From: an uncultured Lachnospiraceae bacterium
GTDB taxonomy: Bacteria > Bacillota > Clostridia > Lachnospirales > Lachnospiraceae
Reading direction: 5' to 3'
NCBI GenBank assembly: GCA_946554445.1
Contig: CAMNSD010000036.1
Location: forward strand, 1-42,601
Length of the DNA: 42,601 nt
Shown here piece after piece: positions 33,481-41,611 of this stretch (position 1 is its first letter; the number at the start of each line of letters is the position of its first letter). Position numbers and translations under genes: made by a program. Below the pieces are notes generated by a model that saw nothing but the letters and a program-made list of their open reading frames with translations, was not told the origin of the DNA and made no database searches.

Positions 33481-34773
33481 ATGGAAGAAAAGAAAAACAA
33501 CCAGAAGCAGGCGGCTGAGAGTGACGCTGCCATACAGACAGCCCAGTTCCGCTTTGCTCTTATTGCCCCTCTCGTGCAGGGGCTTGTTCCCGATGGAAGC
33601 GATACGGCTTACTTCATGCGTATCACGAAAGAGCCACTTACTCTGCCTGACGGCAGATGTGTGAAGTACAGCTGGAAGACGCCGCAGAAATGGCTCTACC
33701 TCTATAAAAAGGGCGGGTTCGACGCCCTCCTGCCAAAGGCCCGTTCCGACAGGGGCATCCCCCGTGCACTGCCGGATACGGCGATCGAAGAGATCCTGCG
33801 CCTGAAAGAAAAATATCCCCGCCTCAATGCCACCCAGATCCATATCCGCCTTGTGCAGGACGGCTTTATCCCTGCCGGTGTCAGCGTCGACGCCGTACAA
33901 CGTTTTATAAGGAACAACGGCCTGAAATCTTCACGGGAACTGAACCAGAAGGACAGGAAAGCCTTTGAGGAGGATTCCTTTGGCAGGCTCTGGCAGGCGG
34001 ATACCTGCCACTTCTGTTACATCAACGATGCCGCAGACAATAAGGCCCATAAGGTCTATCTGGTCGTCATCATTGACGACCATTCCCGCCTCATCGTCGG
34101 CGCAGGGTTGTCCTACAGCGACAATTCCTACGGTTTCCAAAAAGTGCTCAAGCAGGCAGTCTCCACCTACGGCATCCCTGATAAGCTTTATACCGACAAC
34201 GGCTCCCCCTACATCGATAAGCAGCTCTCCCTGATCTGCGGCTCCATCGGCACCGTGCTCCTGCACGCACCGGTCAGGGACGGTGCCGCCAAAGCCAAGG
34301 TGGAAAGGAACTTCAGGTCCATGCGGGAAAGGTTCCTGTATGGCCTTGACCTTGATAAGATCCATTCCCTGGATGAATTTGAGGCGCTCCTTAAGGATTA
34401 CATCCGCGCCTACAACACCGGATACCACTCAGGCATCGGCTGTTCCCCCTTTGAGCGCTACCAGGCCTCAAAGGACCATGTGAGACTCCCCCGCTCGCGG
34501 GAATGGCTGGAGGAATGTTTCTTGAACCGCGTCACCCGCAAGGTAAGGAAGGATGCCACCGTCCCCATCGACTGCAGAAGCTATGACGTCCCCATGCAGT
34601 TCATCTCCCAGAAGGTGGAGATCCGCTACCTGCCAGAAGACATGGGCTCGGCCTTCATCCTTTATGAAGGGGAGCATTTCCCCATCCGGGCCACGGATAA
34701 GAATGAAAACTGCCGCACAAAACGGGAGAACAGTCTCCCTGTCGATTATACGAAGATCGGAGGTGGAAACTGA
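33481..34773 (+). CDS. DDE-type (rve) transposase
   Basis: 430 residues, ATG preceded by AAGGAGG. The N-terminal ~150 residues hold helix-turn-helix units (LKEKYPRLNATQIHIRLVQD, VDAVQRFIRNNGLKSSRELN). The retroviral-integrase-type core shows the catalytic triad: WQADTCHF (Asp), LYTDNGSPYI (Asp) and AAKAKVERNFRSMRERF (Glu). A Mu-type C-terminal barrel follows (VPIDCRSYDVPMQFISQKVE). It cuts the transposon ends and joins them to target DNA. Its TGA overlaps the ATG of the ATPase gene, so the two are translationally coupled, as in transposase-ATPase pairs of IS21 and Tn7 type. Confidence 0.92.
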   Translation: MEEKKNNQKQAAESDAAIQTAQFRFALIAPLVQGLVPDGSDTAYFMRITKEPLTLPDGRCVKYSWKTPQKWLYLYKKGGFDALLPKARSDRGIPRALPDTAIEEILRLKEKYPRLNATQIHIRLVQDGFIPAGVSVDAVQRFIRNNGLKSSRELNQKDRKAFEEDSFGRLWQADTCHFCYINDAADNKAHKVYLVVIIDDHSRLIVGAGLSYSDNSYGFQKVLKQAVSTYGIPDKLYTDNGSPYIDKQLSLICGSIGTVLLHAPVRDGAAKAKVERNFRSMRERFLYGLDLDKIHSLDEFEALLKDYIRAYNTGYHSGIGCSPFERYQASKDHVRLPRSREWLEECFLNRVTRKVRKDATVPIDCRSYDVPMQFISQKVEIRYLPEDMGSAFILYEGEHFPIRATDKNENCRTKRENSLPVDYTKIGGGN

Positions 34774-35576
34774 TGTTCACGGATTATTACGGCCTTTCCT
34801 TCAATCCTTTTGACAAACAATGCCAGAAAGAGAAGGACTGTTTTTACTCCAACGATTTTAAGCAGATGTCCTCCCGCCTCTCCTATGTGCGGGATGTCAG
34901 GGGCATCGGCGTCTTTACCGCACAGCCCGGCATGGGCAAGTCCTTCTGCCTGCGCTGCTTTGCAAAAAGCATGAACCAGAACCTTGGCCATATGGAGTAT
35001 ATCTGCCTCTCCACCGTCGGCATAAGAGAGTTCTATTATCTTCTGTGTTCCGTCCTCGGTCTGGAACCATCCGGCTCCAAGCCACAGATGTTCAAGGCCG
35101 TGCAGGAACAGGTATACTACCTCTACCATGAGAAAAAACGCCCGCTCTGCCTTGCCATTGATGAATGCCAGTACCTCTCCCCGGCCATCCTTAACGACCT
35201 GAAACTGATCATGAACCACGGCTATGACTCCTTAAACTGCTTTTCCCTCATCCTCTGCGGGGAATCCTATTTTAACCGCACCCTTTCTAAGCCCGTAAAC
35301 GAGGCGCTGCGCCAGCGGGTCGTTGTCCATTATGACTTTGGAGGCCTCTCAGATGAGGAAGTGGCCAGATATGTCTCCCACAAGATACAGATGGCAGGCG
35401 GCAGCCTTTCCATCCTGAGCGAGGCGGCTTTATCCGCCGTCCACGGGTATGCACAGGGCAATGCCCGCATGATCGACAACCTGATGACGGATGCCCTGAT
35501 CATCGGCGAGCAGACAGAAAAACAGGTCATTGACCCGGAGACCATCCTTGCAGCTGTCAATAACCAGCAGCTTTGA
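34773..35576 (+). CDS. AAA ATPase, transposition helper (ExeA/TnsC/IstB-like)
   Basis: 267 residues. YGLSFNPFDKQ is the usual ExeA/TnsC-like opening. FTAQPGMGKSFCLRCFAKSM is the Walker A loop, RPLCLAIDECQYLSP the Walker B, and CFSLILCGESYFNR with LRQRVVVHYDFGG the sensor and arginine-finger region. A C-terminal helical lid ends IDPETILAAVNNQQL. Such ATPases bind target DNA and recruit or activate the DDE transposase, and can give target immunity. The start overlaps the transposase stop (TGATG). Confidence 0.9.
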   Translation: MFTDYYGLSFNPFDKQCQKEKDCFYSNDFKQMSSRLSYVRDVRGIGVFTAQPGMGKSFCLRCFAKSMNQNLGHMEYICLSTVGIREFYYLLCSVLGLEPSGSKPQMFKAVQEQVYYLYHEKKRPLCLAIDECQYLSPAILNDLKLIMNHGYDSLNCFSLILCGESYFNRTLSKPVNEALRQRVVVHYDFGGLSDEEVARYVSHKIQMAGGSLSILSEAALSAVHGYAQGNARMIDNLMTDALIIGEQTEKQVIDPETILAAVNNQQL

Positions 35577-35979
35577 AACCACGCATCCAGCCATCTATTC
35601 GTTAAATACCTGTTTTATGAAGTGTTTCAAAACTGGGGACAATTCTGAAAAAGGGCAGGAAAAGGCCGCGTACATCTTTGTATGCGGCCGGTTTCTTACC
35701 CGTTGTGTATGAAGACGGCACAATTGTGCCGGAACCCCTTTTCTCTGCCGAAAATATTTTTCAGACAATTTCAGCCTCTGTCCTCGGACTATCCCACATG
35801 TCCGGTCCGCATACTGCCGGGAGCATGATTGTATACACAATTCAGACAGGAAGGTTTCGATCTGACTGCACAGTTCCGTTGACAGCAGCGTGCGGTCAGC
35901 GAAAAGAATGTGCCGTAATGGTATTTATACTGTCGAAAATAAAATGCTTTTTCTGTCTACTATAAAGTGCCGCGTTACA
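35577..35979. other. Gene-free right end of the transposon
   Basis: About 400 bp without a credible gene. GGCCGCGTAC (35664-35673) and GTATGCGGCC (35680-35689) form a strong hairpin followed by GGTTTCTT, a plausible weak terminator for the transposon genes. The last ~110 bp hold the inverted end and an AAAAGAATGTGCCGTA-type motif that is also found, inverted, near the left end. Confidence 0.55.
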
Positions 35980-36531
35980 CTCTTTCGGATCAAGTCCTGC
36001 TGTGGGTTCGTCCAGTATCAGTATCTTCGGTTCATTGATAATCGCCTGTGCAATCCCTATCCTCCGCTTCATGCCGCCCGAAAAAGTTTTCACTTTCTTG
36101 TCTGCAACTTCTGACAGGTTCACAAATTCAAGGACCTCCATGATCCTGTCCTTCAGCTTTGCTTCCGGTATGCCTTTCAGGACACCCATATATTCCAGAA
36201 AATCTTTTGCTGTAAATCCGGGATAAACATTATAATCCTGTGGCATATACCCAATCAGGCCACGGTATCCTTCATCCATGCCAAAAATATCCTTCCCGCC
36301 ATACCGGATGTTTCCTTTTGTGGGGAAGTCCACCGTAGCCATCATCCGCATAAGGGTACTTTTTCCCGCACCGTTTTCTCCCAACAGTCCGTAAATCCCT
36401 CTTCGGAGTGTAAAGCTGACATCCTGCAATGCTTCTTTTTTCCTGTAAGATTTGCATAGATGCTCCACTTGCAATTCCATATTTGATTCCATCCCATTGC
36501 CTCCTGTTTCTGATATATGTCCTGCCCACAC

Positions 36532-36573
36532 AAAAACACCCGTTCAGGACATATACTATCCTAAACAGGTGTT
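36532..36573 (-). terminator. Hairpin attenuator/terminator upstream of the ABC ATPase gene
   Basis: Arms 36535-36549 and 36559-36573 pair over 15 positions around a nine-base loop. The two mismatches are C-A on the plus strand but become G-U wobbles on the minus strand, the direction of the operon. The stem overlaps a five-T run at its minus-strand 3' foot. It lies in the 124-bp gap between the anchored protein and the ATPase gene, so it may set transporter expression below that of the two-component system. Confidence 0.6.
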
Positions 36574-36616
36574 GTGTTATTTTTTCGTTATGGATGTGTT
36601 ATTATTGTAAAATATT

Positions 36617-37432
36617 TTAATCTGTCAATATTTCATAGGTAATCACCACATACCTGTCATGTAACAGCTCCCTGTTGGTATACTCTACCACGGCATTATC
36701 CCCAAGGACTACATTTTGATAATCAAGCCCCGCATACAGCAGACCGTCTTCCACCACAAGGATCGCCTGTGTTTTTTCTTCATTTATCTCTGCAGCGTCA
36801 TCCGTTACCTTCAGGCCTGCCATCTCCACAAAACACTCCAGTTTTTCACAGGGCAGTTCCTCCGGAAGATTATCATACAAGGTCACCTCCGCTCTCCATA
36901 CCCTGCCGGTGACTGCATTAAGATATAAAACTGCATCTGTATAGGAACCTGAAAAATGCACTGTCCAAAAACTGTAATATGGCTCTAACTGAACCTTTGA
37001 AGAACCCTTTTGTATACCAACGCCCAGCGCTGCTTTTACAAATTTCAATCCATCATCTGCTCCCTGGGCCTCCCCTTCCCCTATCCCCATTGATATCAGC
37101 CATTCCTCCCCTTCCTGTACCGCTTCTTCCATAGAAATCTGCCCTTCTACTGGATCGTGAAGTGTCTCCCCCAGTCTCTTATTCCATCTTTCCATAGCAT
37201 CCCTCACCTGAACTGCTGTAAGAGAATATCTTTTTCCATCATCCTTTTCATCCGGTTCATCTCCCCACCCCTGCCATGGGCGGACCGGCGATTCTACCAC
37301 CGCCATTCCACTTTCCGACAAAAGCTGGCCTTCCCTTATATATAGTATAAAGTTCATGGCTGCCATACTGCCAAAGATAAAGGCCAATGCAAGGAACATG
37401 GTGAGAAACGTATATTTATATGTTTTCTTCAT
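36617..37432 (-). CDS. Membrane-anchored protein coupled to the histidine kinase
   Basis: 271 residues, ATG preceded by AAGGAGG and lying inside the last 17 bp of the kinase gene. One N-terminal membrane segment (FLTMFLALAFIFGSMAAMNF) is followed by an extracytoplasmic region. Its middle (SMEEAVQEGEEWLISMGI; YYSFWTVHFSGSYTDAVLYL; NAVTGRVWRAEVTLYD) recalls PepSY/YpmB-like modules, although this is weak. It may monitor or tune the kinase, because translational coupling implies equal amounts. No enzyme motif is seen. Confidence 0.65.
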   Translation of the reverse strand: MKKTYKYTFLTMFLALAFIFGSMAAMNFILYIREGQLLSESGMAVVESPVRPWQGWGDEPDEKDDGKRYSLTAVQVRDAMERWNKRLGETLHDPVEGQISMEEAVQEGEEWLISMGIGEGEAQGADDGLKFVKAALGVGIQKGSSKVQLEPYYSFWTVHFSGSYTDAVLYLNAVTGRVWRAEVTLYDNLPEELPCEKLECFVEMAGLKVTDDAAEINEEKTQAILVVEDGLLYAGLDYQNVVLGDNAVVEYTNRELLHDRYVVITYEILTD

Positions 37433-38819
37433 CTACGCCTCCTTCATACAGCGGGAATCCAATGCTGATCGCGGTACCCATCTTCCCATCGCTTTCTATC
37501 TCCATCTCCGCCCTGTGTATCCTCACAATTTTTGATACCAGGGCCATCCCCAGCCCTGCCCCATGCTGTTTCCTGGAACGGGACTTATCCACCATATAAA
37601 AAGCCTCTGTTATACGCCCCAGCTCTTTTGGCGGAATCCCTTTTCCATTATCGCTGATCCTAATCTGGTAGATATTTCTTCCCTGAGTTCCGTTAACCCA
37701 TACATCCCTGCAGTCTGCCTTGACTGCGTTGTCAACAAGGTTTAAGATCATGGTCTTAAACAGGTCATAGTCCACTTCTATCATGCTATCTTCTATTTCC
37801 ATATGCAGCGCTGCCCCATGCTTCCTGCATACAGGCTCTATGCCCTGCACAAGGTTTTCAAACATTTCCTTTACAGACATCCTTTCCAAAAGAAAATCCT
37901 GTTTATCCAGCACAAACAGATCCATCAGCTTTAAGGACAAGGATTCCAGCCTCATACCTTCACTCAGAATATACTCGGCTGCACTCTTTACTTCTTCCTT
38001 AGGCAGTTCCCGACGGTACAGCATATCTGCGTAGCCGATCACTGACGTCAGTGGGGTTTTCAGTTCATGGGCAAAGTTTGCTGCAAAGTCTTCCTTCTGT
38101 CTTGCCACATCAGATAACTCTGCGACTTTTTCCTCTATCTGCTGGGCCATCTGGTTAAAGTCAGAAGCCAGCTCACTGATCTCATCTTTCCCCTCTATGC
38201 CAATCCTTTCGGAATAATTTCCCTTTGCAATCCGCCCTGCTGCTTTTCCCACCTTTTTAATCGAACCTGTCAGTACCTTTGTCAGCAGGAAGATTACAGG
38301 GGAACTGATACACAGGATGGCTATATATATCTTTTGGAAATAGGCAATCATACTTTTTTGGGCATCCACCACGGAACTGATGTCTGTCTCTGTGACCAGG
38401 GAAACTTTCCTATCTCCCTGCTCTATACAGCCATATACAAAGATATCGCTTTCCTCCCCTTCCCGGAATATCCGGAAAGCTATCTGGTCATCATCCTCAC
38501 CATTAAAAACAAAAAAATCAGGCTGCATACCTGTATTGGAAAAGATACACACCCCATCATCGCTAAAAAGAGCAACGGGAACAGTAAACCTCCCTGCCAT
38601 ATTGGGCAGGCTACCTGCACCGTTTCCGAGCAGTTCCGGCTCCAGATATAGGATTGACTGTAAGATATACTTGTTCTGCTGGAATTCCTGAAAGGCATAT
38701 TTTTTCTCCTGCTCTATGGCATTACCATAAGCATAGTTTACCAGCAAAAACCCTGCGGTCTGAAATGCAATCCCAAAGAGCAGTACAAAACAAAGGAAAA
38801 TCTTATGGAATAATTTCAT
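37416..38819 (-). CDS. Sensor histidine kinase
   Basis: 467 residues, ATG preceded by GGAGG and overlapping the regulator's stop (ATGA). Membrane segments at about 7-29 and 164-184 enclose a ~130-residue external sensor domain (VALFSDDGVCIFSNTGMQ). HAMP follows at about 185-238 (GRIAKGNYSERIGIEGKDEI), then HisKA with His 251 in FAANFAHELKTPLTSVIGYA. The ATP-binding domain has NLVDNAVKAD, ISDNGKGIPPKE and QHGAGLGMALVSKIV. It should autophosphorylate and pass phosphate to the adjacent regulator. The cluster position points to control of the ABC/C39 genes. The ligand is unknown. Confidence 0.92.
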   Translation of the reverse strand: MKLFHKIFLCFVLLFGIAFQTAGFLLVNYAYGNAIEQEKKYAFQEFQQNKYILQSILYLEPELLGNGAGSLPNMAGRFTVPVALFSDDGVCIFSNTGMQPDFFVFNGEDDDQIAFRIFREGEESDIFVYGCIEQGDRKVSLVTETDISSVVDAQKSMIAYFQKIYIAILCISSPVIFLLTKVLTGSIKKVGKAAGRIAKGNYSERIGIEGKDEISELASDFNQMAQQIEEKVAELSDVARQKEDFAANFAHELKTPLTSVIGYADMLYRRELPKEEVKSAAEYILSEGMRLESLSLKLMDLFVLDKQDFLLERMSVKEMFENLVQGIEPVCRKHGAALHMEIEDSMIEVDYDLFKTMILNLVDNAVKADCRDVWVNGTQGRNIYQIRISDNGKGIPPKELGRITEAFYMVDKSRSRKQHGAGLGMALVSKIVRIHRAEMEIESDGKMGTAISIGFPLYEGGVDEENI

Positions 38820-39472
38820 GAACTTTCCTCCAGCCGGTATCCCACACGGAATACAGTCTTGATCTGTTTCTCCCAGTTCAGCTTCCTCCGAAGCCGCTGG
38901 ATATGGGAATCCAGTGTACGGGTATCCCCCATGAACACCTCTCCCCATATTTTTTCATACAGTCTGTCACGGTATAGGGCAGCTCCTTTGTTCTGCACCA
39001 GCTCCACCAGCAAATCAAATTCCTTGAATGTCAGTTCCACCATTTCCCCTGATTTCGTAACCGTCCTCGATACCATGTCGATCTCCACATCTTCAAAAGA
39101 CAGCTTTTTATTGATCTTCCCATACCTCCGAAGCAGCGCCTCTACACGGGCGAGCAATTCCCCTATCTGGAATGGTTTTACGATATAGTCATCCGCCCCC
39201 AGCTTGAGTCCATGGATACGGTCATTTACTGCACCTTTTGCTGTCATGAAAATCACAGGTGTCCCAAAAGGTTTGATATATTCCAGCAATTCATACCCAT
39301 CAATCTCCGGCAGCATGATATCCAGCAGAATCAAATCAAAAGCTTCTTTTTCCAGATAATCCGCCCCTGCTTTTCCATCATAAGCACAGGTACAGTGGTA
39401 TCCTTCCGCCGTCAGGTTTATCTTTATTAAATTTGCAATCGCTTCTTCATCTTCAACAATCAAAACTTTCAT
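38816..39472 (-). CDS. OmpR-family response regulator
   Basis: 218 residues from ATG 39472 with GGAGG upstream; a longer open frame to 39586 has no ribosome site. The receiver is complete: acidic pair E7-D8, phospho-Asp 51 in LLDIMLPEIDGY, Thr in FMTAKG, and Lys 99 in DDYIVKPF. The C-terminal winged helix has VELTFKEFDLLVELVQNKGA, KIWGEVFMGDTRTLDSHIQR and FRVGYRLEES. It pairs with the histidine kinase it overlaps and probably activates the downstream operon. Its promoter resembles part of the upstream region of the degenerate regulator at 23.4 kb. Confidence 0.93.
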   Translation of the reverse strand: MKVLIVEDEEAIANLIKINLTAEGYHCTCAYDGKAGADYLEKEAFDLILLDIMLPEIDGYELLEYIKPFGTPVIFMTAKGAVNDRIHGLKLGADDYIVKPFQIGELLARVEALLRRYGKINKKLSFEDVEIDMVSRTVTKSGEMVELTFKEFDLLVELVQNKGAALYRDRLYEKIWGEVFMGDTRTLDSHIQRLRRKLNWEKQIKTVFRVGYRLEESS

Positions 39473-39486
39473 CCCAAAACCTCCAA

Positions 39487-39520
39487 TATATTTATTGTAG
39501 CAAATAGATGTGTCAAAGTT
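39487..39520 (-). promoter_or_regulatory. Promoter region of the two-component operon
   Basis: On the minus strand TTGACA is followed by CATCTATTTGCTACAATAAA, ending about 15 bp from the start codon. The same sequence, with one added 14-bp unit, occurs at 24255-24302. TTGACA may be a -35 with an AT-rich -10 near AATAAATAT, although the spacing to a good -10 is not clear. The GCAAATA element may be a regulator-binding unit. Confidence 0.45.
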
Positions 39521-39574
39521 GCGACTTTTTCCTATCTCCCCTGCATATCCAGTCATCGGCTCTGTATCATAGCA

Positions 39575-39609
39575 AACAGCACCCATGTATAAGCGACACA
39601 GGTGCTGTT
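39575..39609. terminator. Perfect 9-bp hairpin between lipoprotein and two-component operon
   Basis: AACAGCACC (39575-39583) and GGTGCTGTT (39601-39609) pair around a 17-base loop. Only a short T stretch follows, so it is at best a weak terminator for the upstream lipoprotein gene; a regulatory RNA structure is also possible. Confidence 0.45.
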
Positions 39610-39640
39610 ATCTGATCAGTATATAATGGTTGGCTTAAAT

Positions 39641-40714
39641 TTATTCAATATTAAATTCCGCTGTAAATACATAATCTGTATAGTCCCCTGTCCCTCTAAA
39701 ATCTGTAACAGTTTTTACAATACGGTATCTGCCCGGTTCCAGCCTTCCATAAAGCCATTCAAAGTCAATAACCGTTTCATAGGGAAAATCTTTCTGGATC
39801 ATATATGCAATCGCATTAAAAGCAGCATTGTCAATTACTTCATCCAGTTCCCTCCACTCACCTGTTTCTTCATCCTGCGTTTCCAGACAGAAGTCCTCCC
39901 CACACTGTATATCTTTATCTGTAACATTCACAATCCTGACAGTTACACTGGTATCGGAGCATTCCGTTACTTCCATCGTTACCCCATCCAAAGGTGATAA
40001 CATATCAGCATCTATATCTCTTTCCTTCATTTCTATATTTGCAGTTCGTTCCGTACACAAAACCTCCATGGCATTGACATAGGTACTAAATTCAATAGCA
40101 GGTATCTTATCTAAGGAAACATCCTCATGAAACATATGGTCTATGTCTAGAATATAACAGGTATCCCCAATAATCCCTATTGTGTTATTATTATTGCATC
40201 CTAATATCAAAGGTGTTTCTTCACTTGTCAAATCCATCATCAAGTTTAATTCATTCGCCAAAAGCGGCGAAGCCTGCATACTGATTTTCTGATTCTCTAA
40301 TTGTTCGCATACTTGATACCCGCCAACAATAACCCCATTCAGAATAACAGGATAATATATAATTCTGTTATTCTGTGCGGCATCATCAAGAGCGAACATT
40401 TCTATCCCCTGTCCCAAATAAATCGCATCGCTTTGCTTCTGTGTCCAGCCATCATCATAATAATCCGGAAAATTTTCCAGTGCATAAGCATCGAAGTGCC
40501 CTATATTTGATGAGGATACCGCATATAAAGGTTTATTCCAGTCAGCATCAGATACCCATTGTGGAATTTGATTACCAATTAACTCTCTGTCCTCCGATTC
40601 TTTCAGTTCACCCAATGTCAATGAATGTGATTCAGACATATTTTTTGAAGCTCCACACCCCGTTATCAACAAAGTACATACTGTTGCCATAATAAATGCG
40701 ATTTGTTTTCTCAT
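39641..40714 (-). CDS. Lipoprotein with C-terminal Ig-like domain (Big_14-like)
   Basis: 357 residues. The signal peptide ends in lipobox ITGC (Cys 20). Residues about 60-240 form an unrecognised domain (NQIPQWVSDADWNKPLYAVS; IYLGQGIEMFALDD; GDTCYILDIDHMF). Residues about 245-357 match a bacterial Ig-like fold of the Big_14 type (SPLDGVTMEVTECSDTSVTV, NAAFNAIAYMIQKDFPYE, WLYGRLEPGRYRIVKTVTDF). A weak GGGGACAAC precedes the ATG. It lies just upstream of the two-component operon but is separated by a hairpin and its promoter. It is probably a surface-exposed binding or sensing protein. Confidence 0.75.
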   Translation of the reverse strand: MRKQIAFIMATVCTLLITGCGASKNMSESHSLTLGELKESEDRELIGNQIPQWVSDADWNKPLYAVSSSNIGHFDAYALENFPDYYDDGWTQKQSDAIYLGQGIEMFALDDAAQNNRIIYYPVILNGVIVGGYQVCEQLENQKISMQASPLLANELNLMMDLTSEETPLILGCNNNNTIGIIGDTCYILDIDHMFHEDVSLDKIPAIEFSTYVNAMEVLCTERTANIEMKERDIDADMLSPLDGVTMEVTECSDTSVTVRIVNVTDKDIQCGEDFCLETQDEETGEWRELDEVIDNAAFNAIAYMIQKDFPYETVIDFEWLYGRLEPGRYRIVKTVTDFRGTGDYTDYVFTAEFNIE

Positions 40715-40836
40715 GTTGTCCCCTTACATTACGTTGTTATTCTAGCCACGAAATAAATCAGATAATCTACACCTTATTGGTGATATGCAGCCATGGCTTC
40801 ATTTCTTGCCCATAAAATCCCAATATGACTGCCTGT

Positions 40837-41499
40837 TTATGCTTTCCTATCAAAAGAGGGCTTCTCCTCCAGATAATCTGGCAGTTCTGAAATTTCTTCC
40901 CCTACACTGTTCTTAACAGAACGATACTCTGTCCAATAGATAGAATAAAATTCATCCTTTTTGGCAAGTTCTGCTGGTGTCATTTCATAGCTCCATCCAT
41001 TGCCTGTGTTAGACAGGGCTTTTACACCCTGGCATTCAATAACAGCACCATAACCGCCCGTTGTTAAAATCGGGCAAGTCAACGTGCCGCCGCCTGCCAA
41101 TGCGAACCTTTTTTCAGCAAGACTGCTTCCCCTGCCATCAGCCGCCTCCAAAAAATCCAATAATGTCAATTCCCCAATCCCTCTACATTTAGGGTTATTA
41201 TTCTGATTTTTCATAGCATTTTTAGCCTGTTGATACAACATCTTCCTGTCCGGTGCAACATCAGATAAATATTCCGTCCTTAACTGGAGAACCTGTCTGG
41301 AAATATATTCTGATTCTGTTTTATTTGTTGACAGAGCTGCCTTTTTTGCCAGTTCCTTGATTTCACTGGTAAACTCCGCCTTCGATTTATTAGATTTCCC
41401 TGCTGACGGGATATAAGACCAGTTCGGCTCTCCCTTTCTGCTTGTTGCAATGGTAACATCCTTTATGCCGCTGACAGAGCCACTTACAGATACGCCCAT
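40837..41499 (-). CDS. Unknown soluble protein beside the DUF3879-like gene
   Basis: About 220 residues. ATG 41499 is chosen because GAGGGGGT lies just upstream; a further in-frame start at 41547 has no site. The N-terminus is rich in Gly, Ser and Val (MGVSVSGSVSGIKDVTIATS), without a signal peptide. Other landmarks are FTSEIKELAKKAALSTNKTE, GIGELTLLDFLEAADGRGS and GTLTCPILTTGGYGAVIECQ. The family is not recognised. It lies 112 bp after the DUF3879-like gene on the same strand, with a hairpin between, so it may be the second gene of that unit. Confidence 0.6.
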   Translation of the reverse strand: MGVSVSGSVSGIKDVTIATSRKGEPNWSYIPSAGKSNKSKAEFTSEIKELAKKAALSTNKTESEYISRQVLQLRTEYLSDVAPDRKMLYQQAKNAMKNQNNNPKCRGIGELTLLDFLEAADGRGSSLAEKRFALAGGGTLTCPILTTGGYGAVIECQGVKALSNTGNGWSYEMTPAELAKKDEFYSIYWTEYRSVKNSVGEEISELPDYLEEKPSFDRKA

Positions 41500-41556
41500 G
41501 AAACCTACCCCCTCATAAACAGTCTTTACACTCCTATTATTCCTCACATATTGGAA

Positions 41557-41597
41557 AGGGCGTACTTCATTCGCACATTTGAAACGCAGTACACCCT
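41557..41597 (-). other. Hairpin between the two unknown genes
   Basis: AGGGCGTACT (41557-41566) and AGTACACCCT (41588-41597) pair over ten positions; the one mismatch is a wobble on the minus strand. Only TTT follows, so it may be a weak attenuator or a processing site between the DUF3879-like gene and the gene after it. Confidence 0.45.
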
Positions 41598-41611
41598 CTC
41601 TAATACATATT

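Larger units (their letters stand above)
32535..35979 (+). mobile_element. 3445-bp DDE/AAA transposon inserted in the ABC ATPase gene
   Basis: Ends are TGTACTGCGGCGAAATAAAG at left and, read inward from the right, TGTAACGCGGCACTTTATAG; they match at 15 of the first 22 positions and start with TG (5'-TG...CA-3'). Flanking CTCTTT copies (32529-32534, 35980-35985) are a 6-bp target duplication. Further GCTGCGGTA/TACGGCAC-type motifs near the ends look like extra transposase-binding sites. It carries a zinc-ribbon protein, a DDE transposase and an AAA ATPase, all on the plus strand, opposite to the host gene. This is a Mu/Tn7/IS21-like logic; a named family was not assigned. Confidence 0.9.
32154..36492 (-). 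pseudogene. ABC transporter ATPase gene split by a transposon
   Basis: The 5' part is 36492-35980 and the 3' part 32534-32154; the transposon 32535-35979 lies between. The first part holds Walker A (GLLGENGAGKSTLMRMM), a Q-loop (IGYMPQDYNVYPG), the signature TFSGGMKRRIGIAQAI and Walker B (PKILILDEPTAGLDPKE). The second part resumes after the duplicated AAAGAG with RIRF, then DKIVLLSTHIVSDIEAIATE carrying the H-loop His. Removing the insert and one target copy restores a single frame of about 295 residues, normal for this class. AGGAGG precedes ATG 36492. The transporter is probably inactive in this strain unless the insert excises. Confidence 0.9.
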
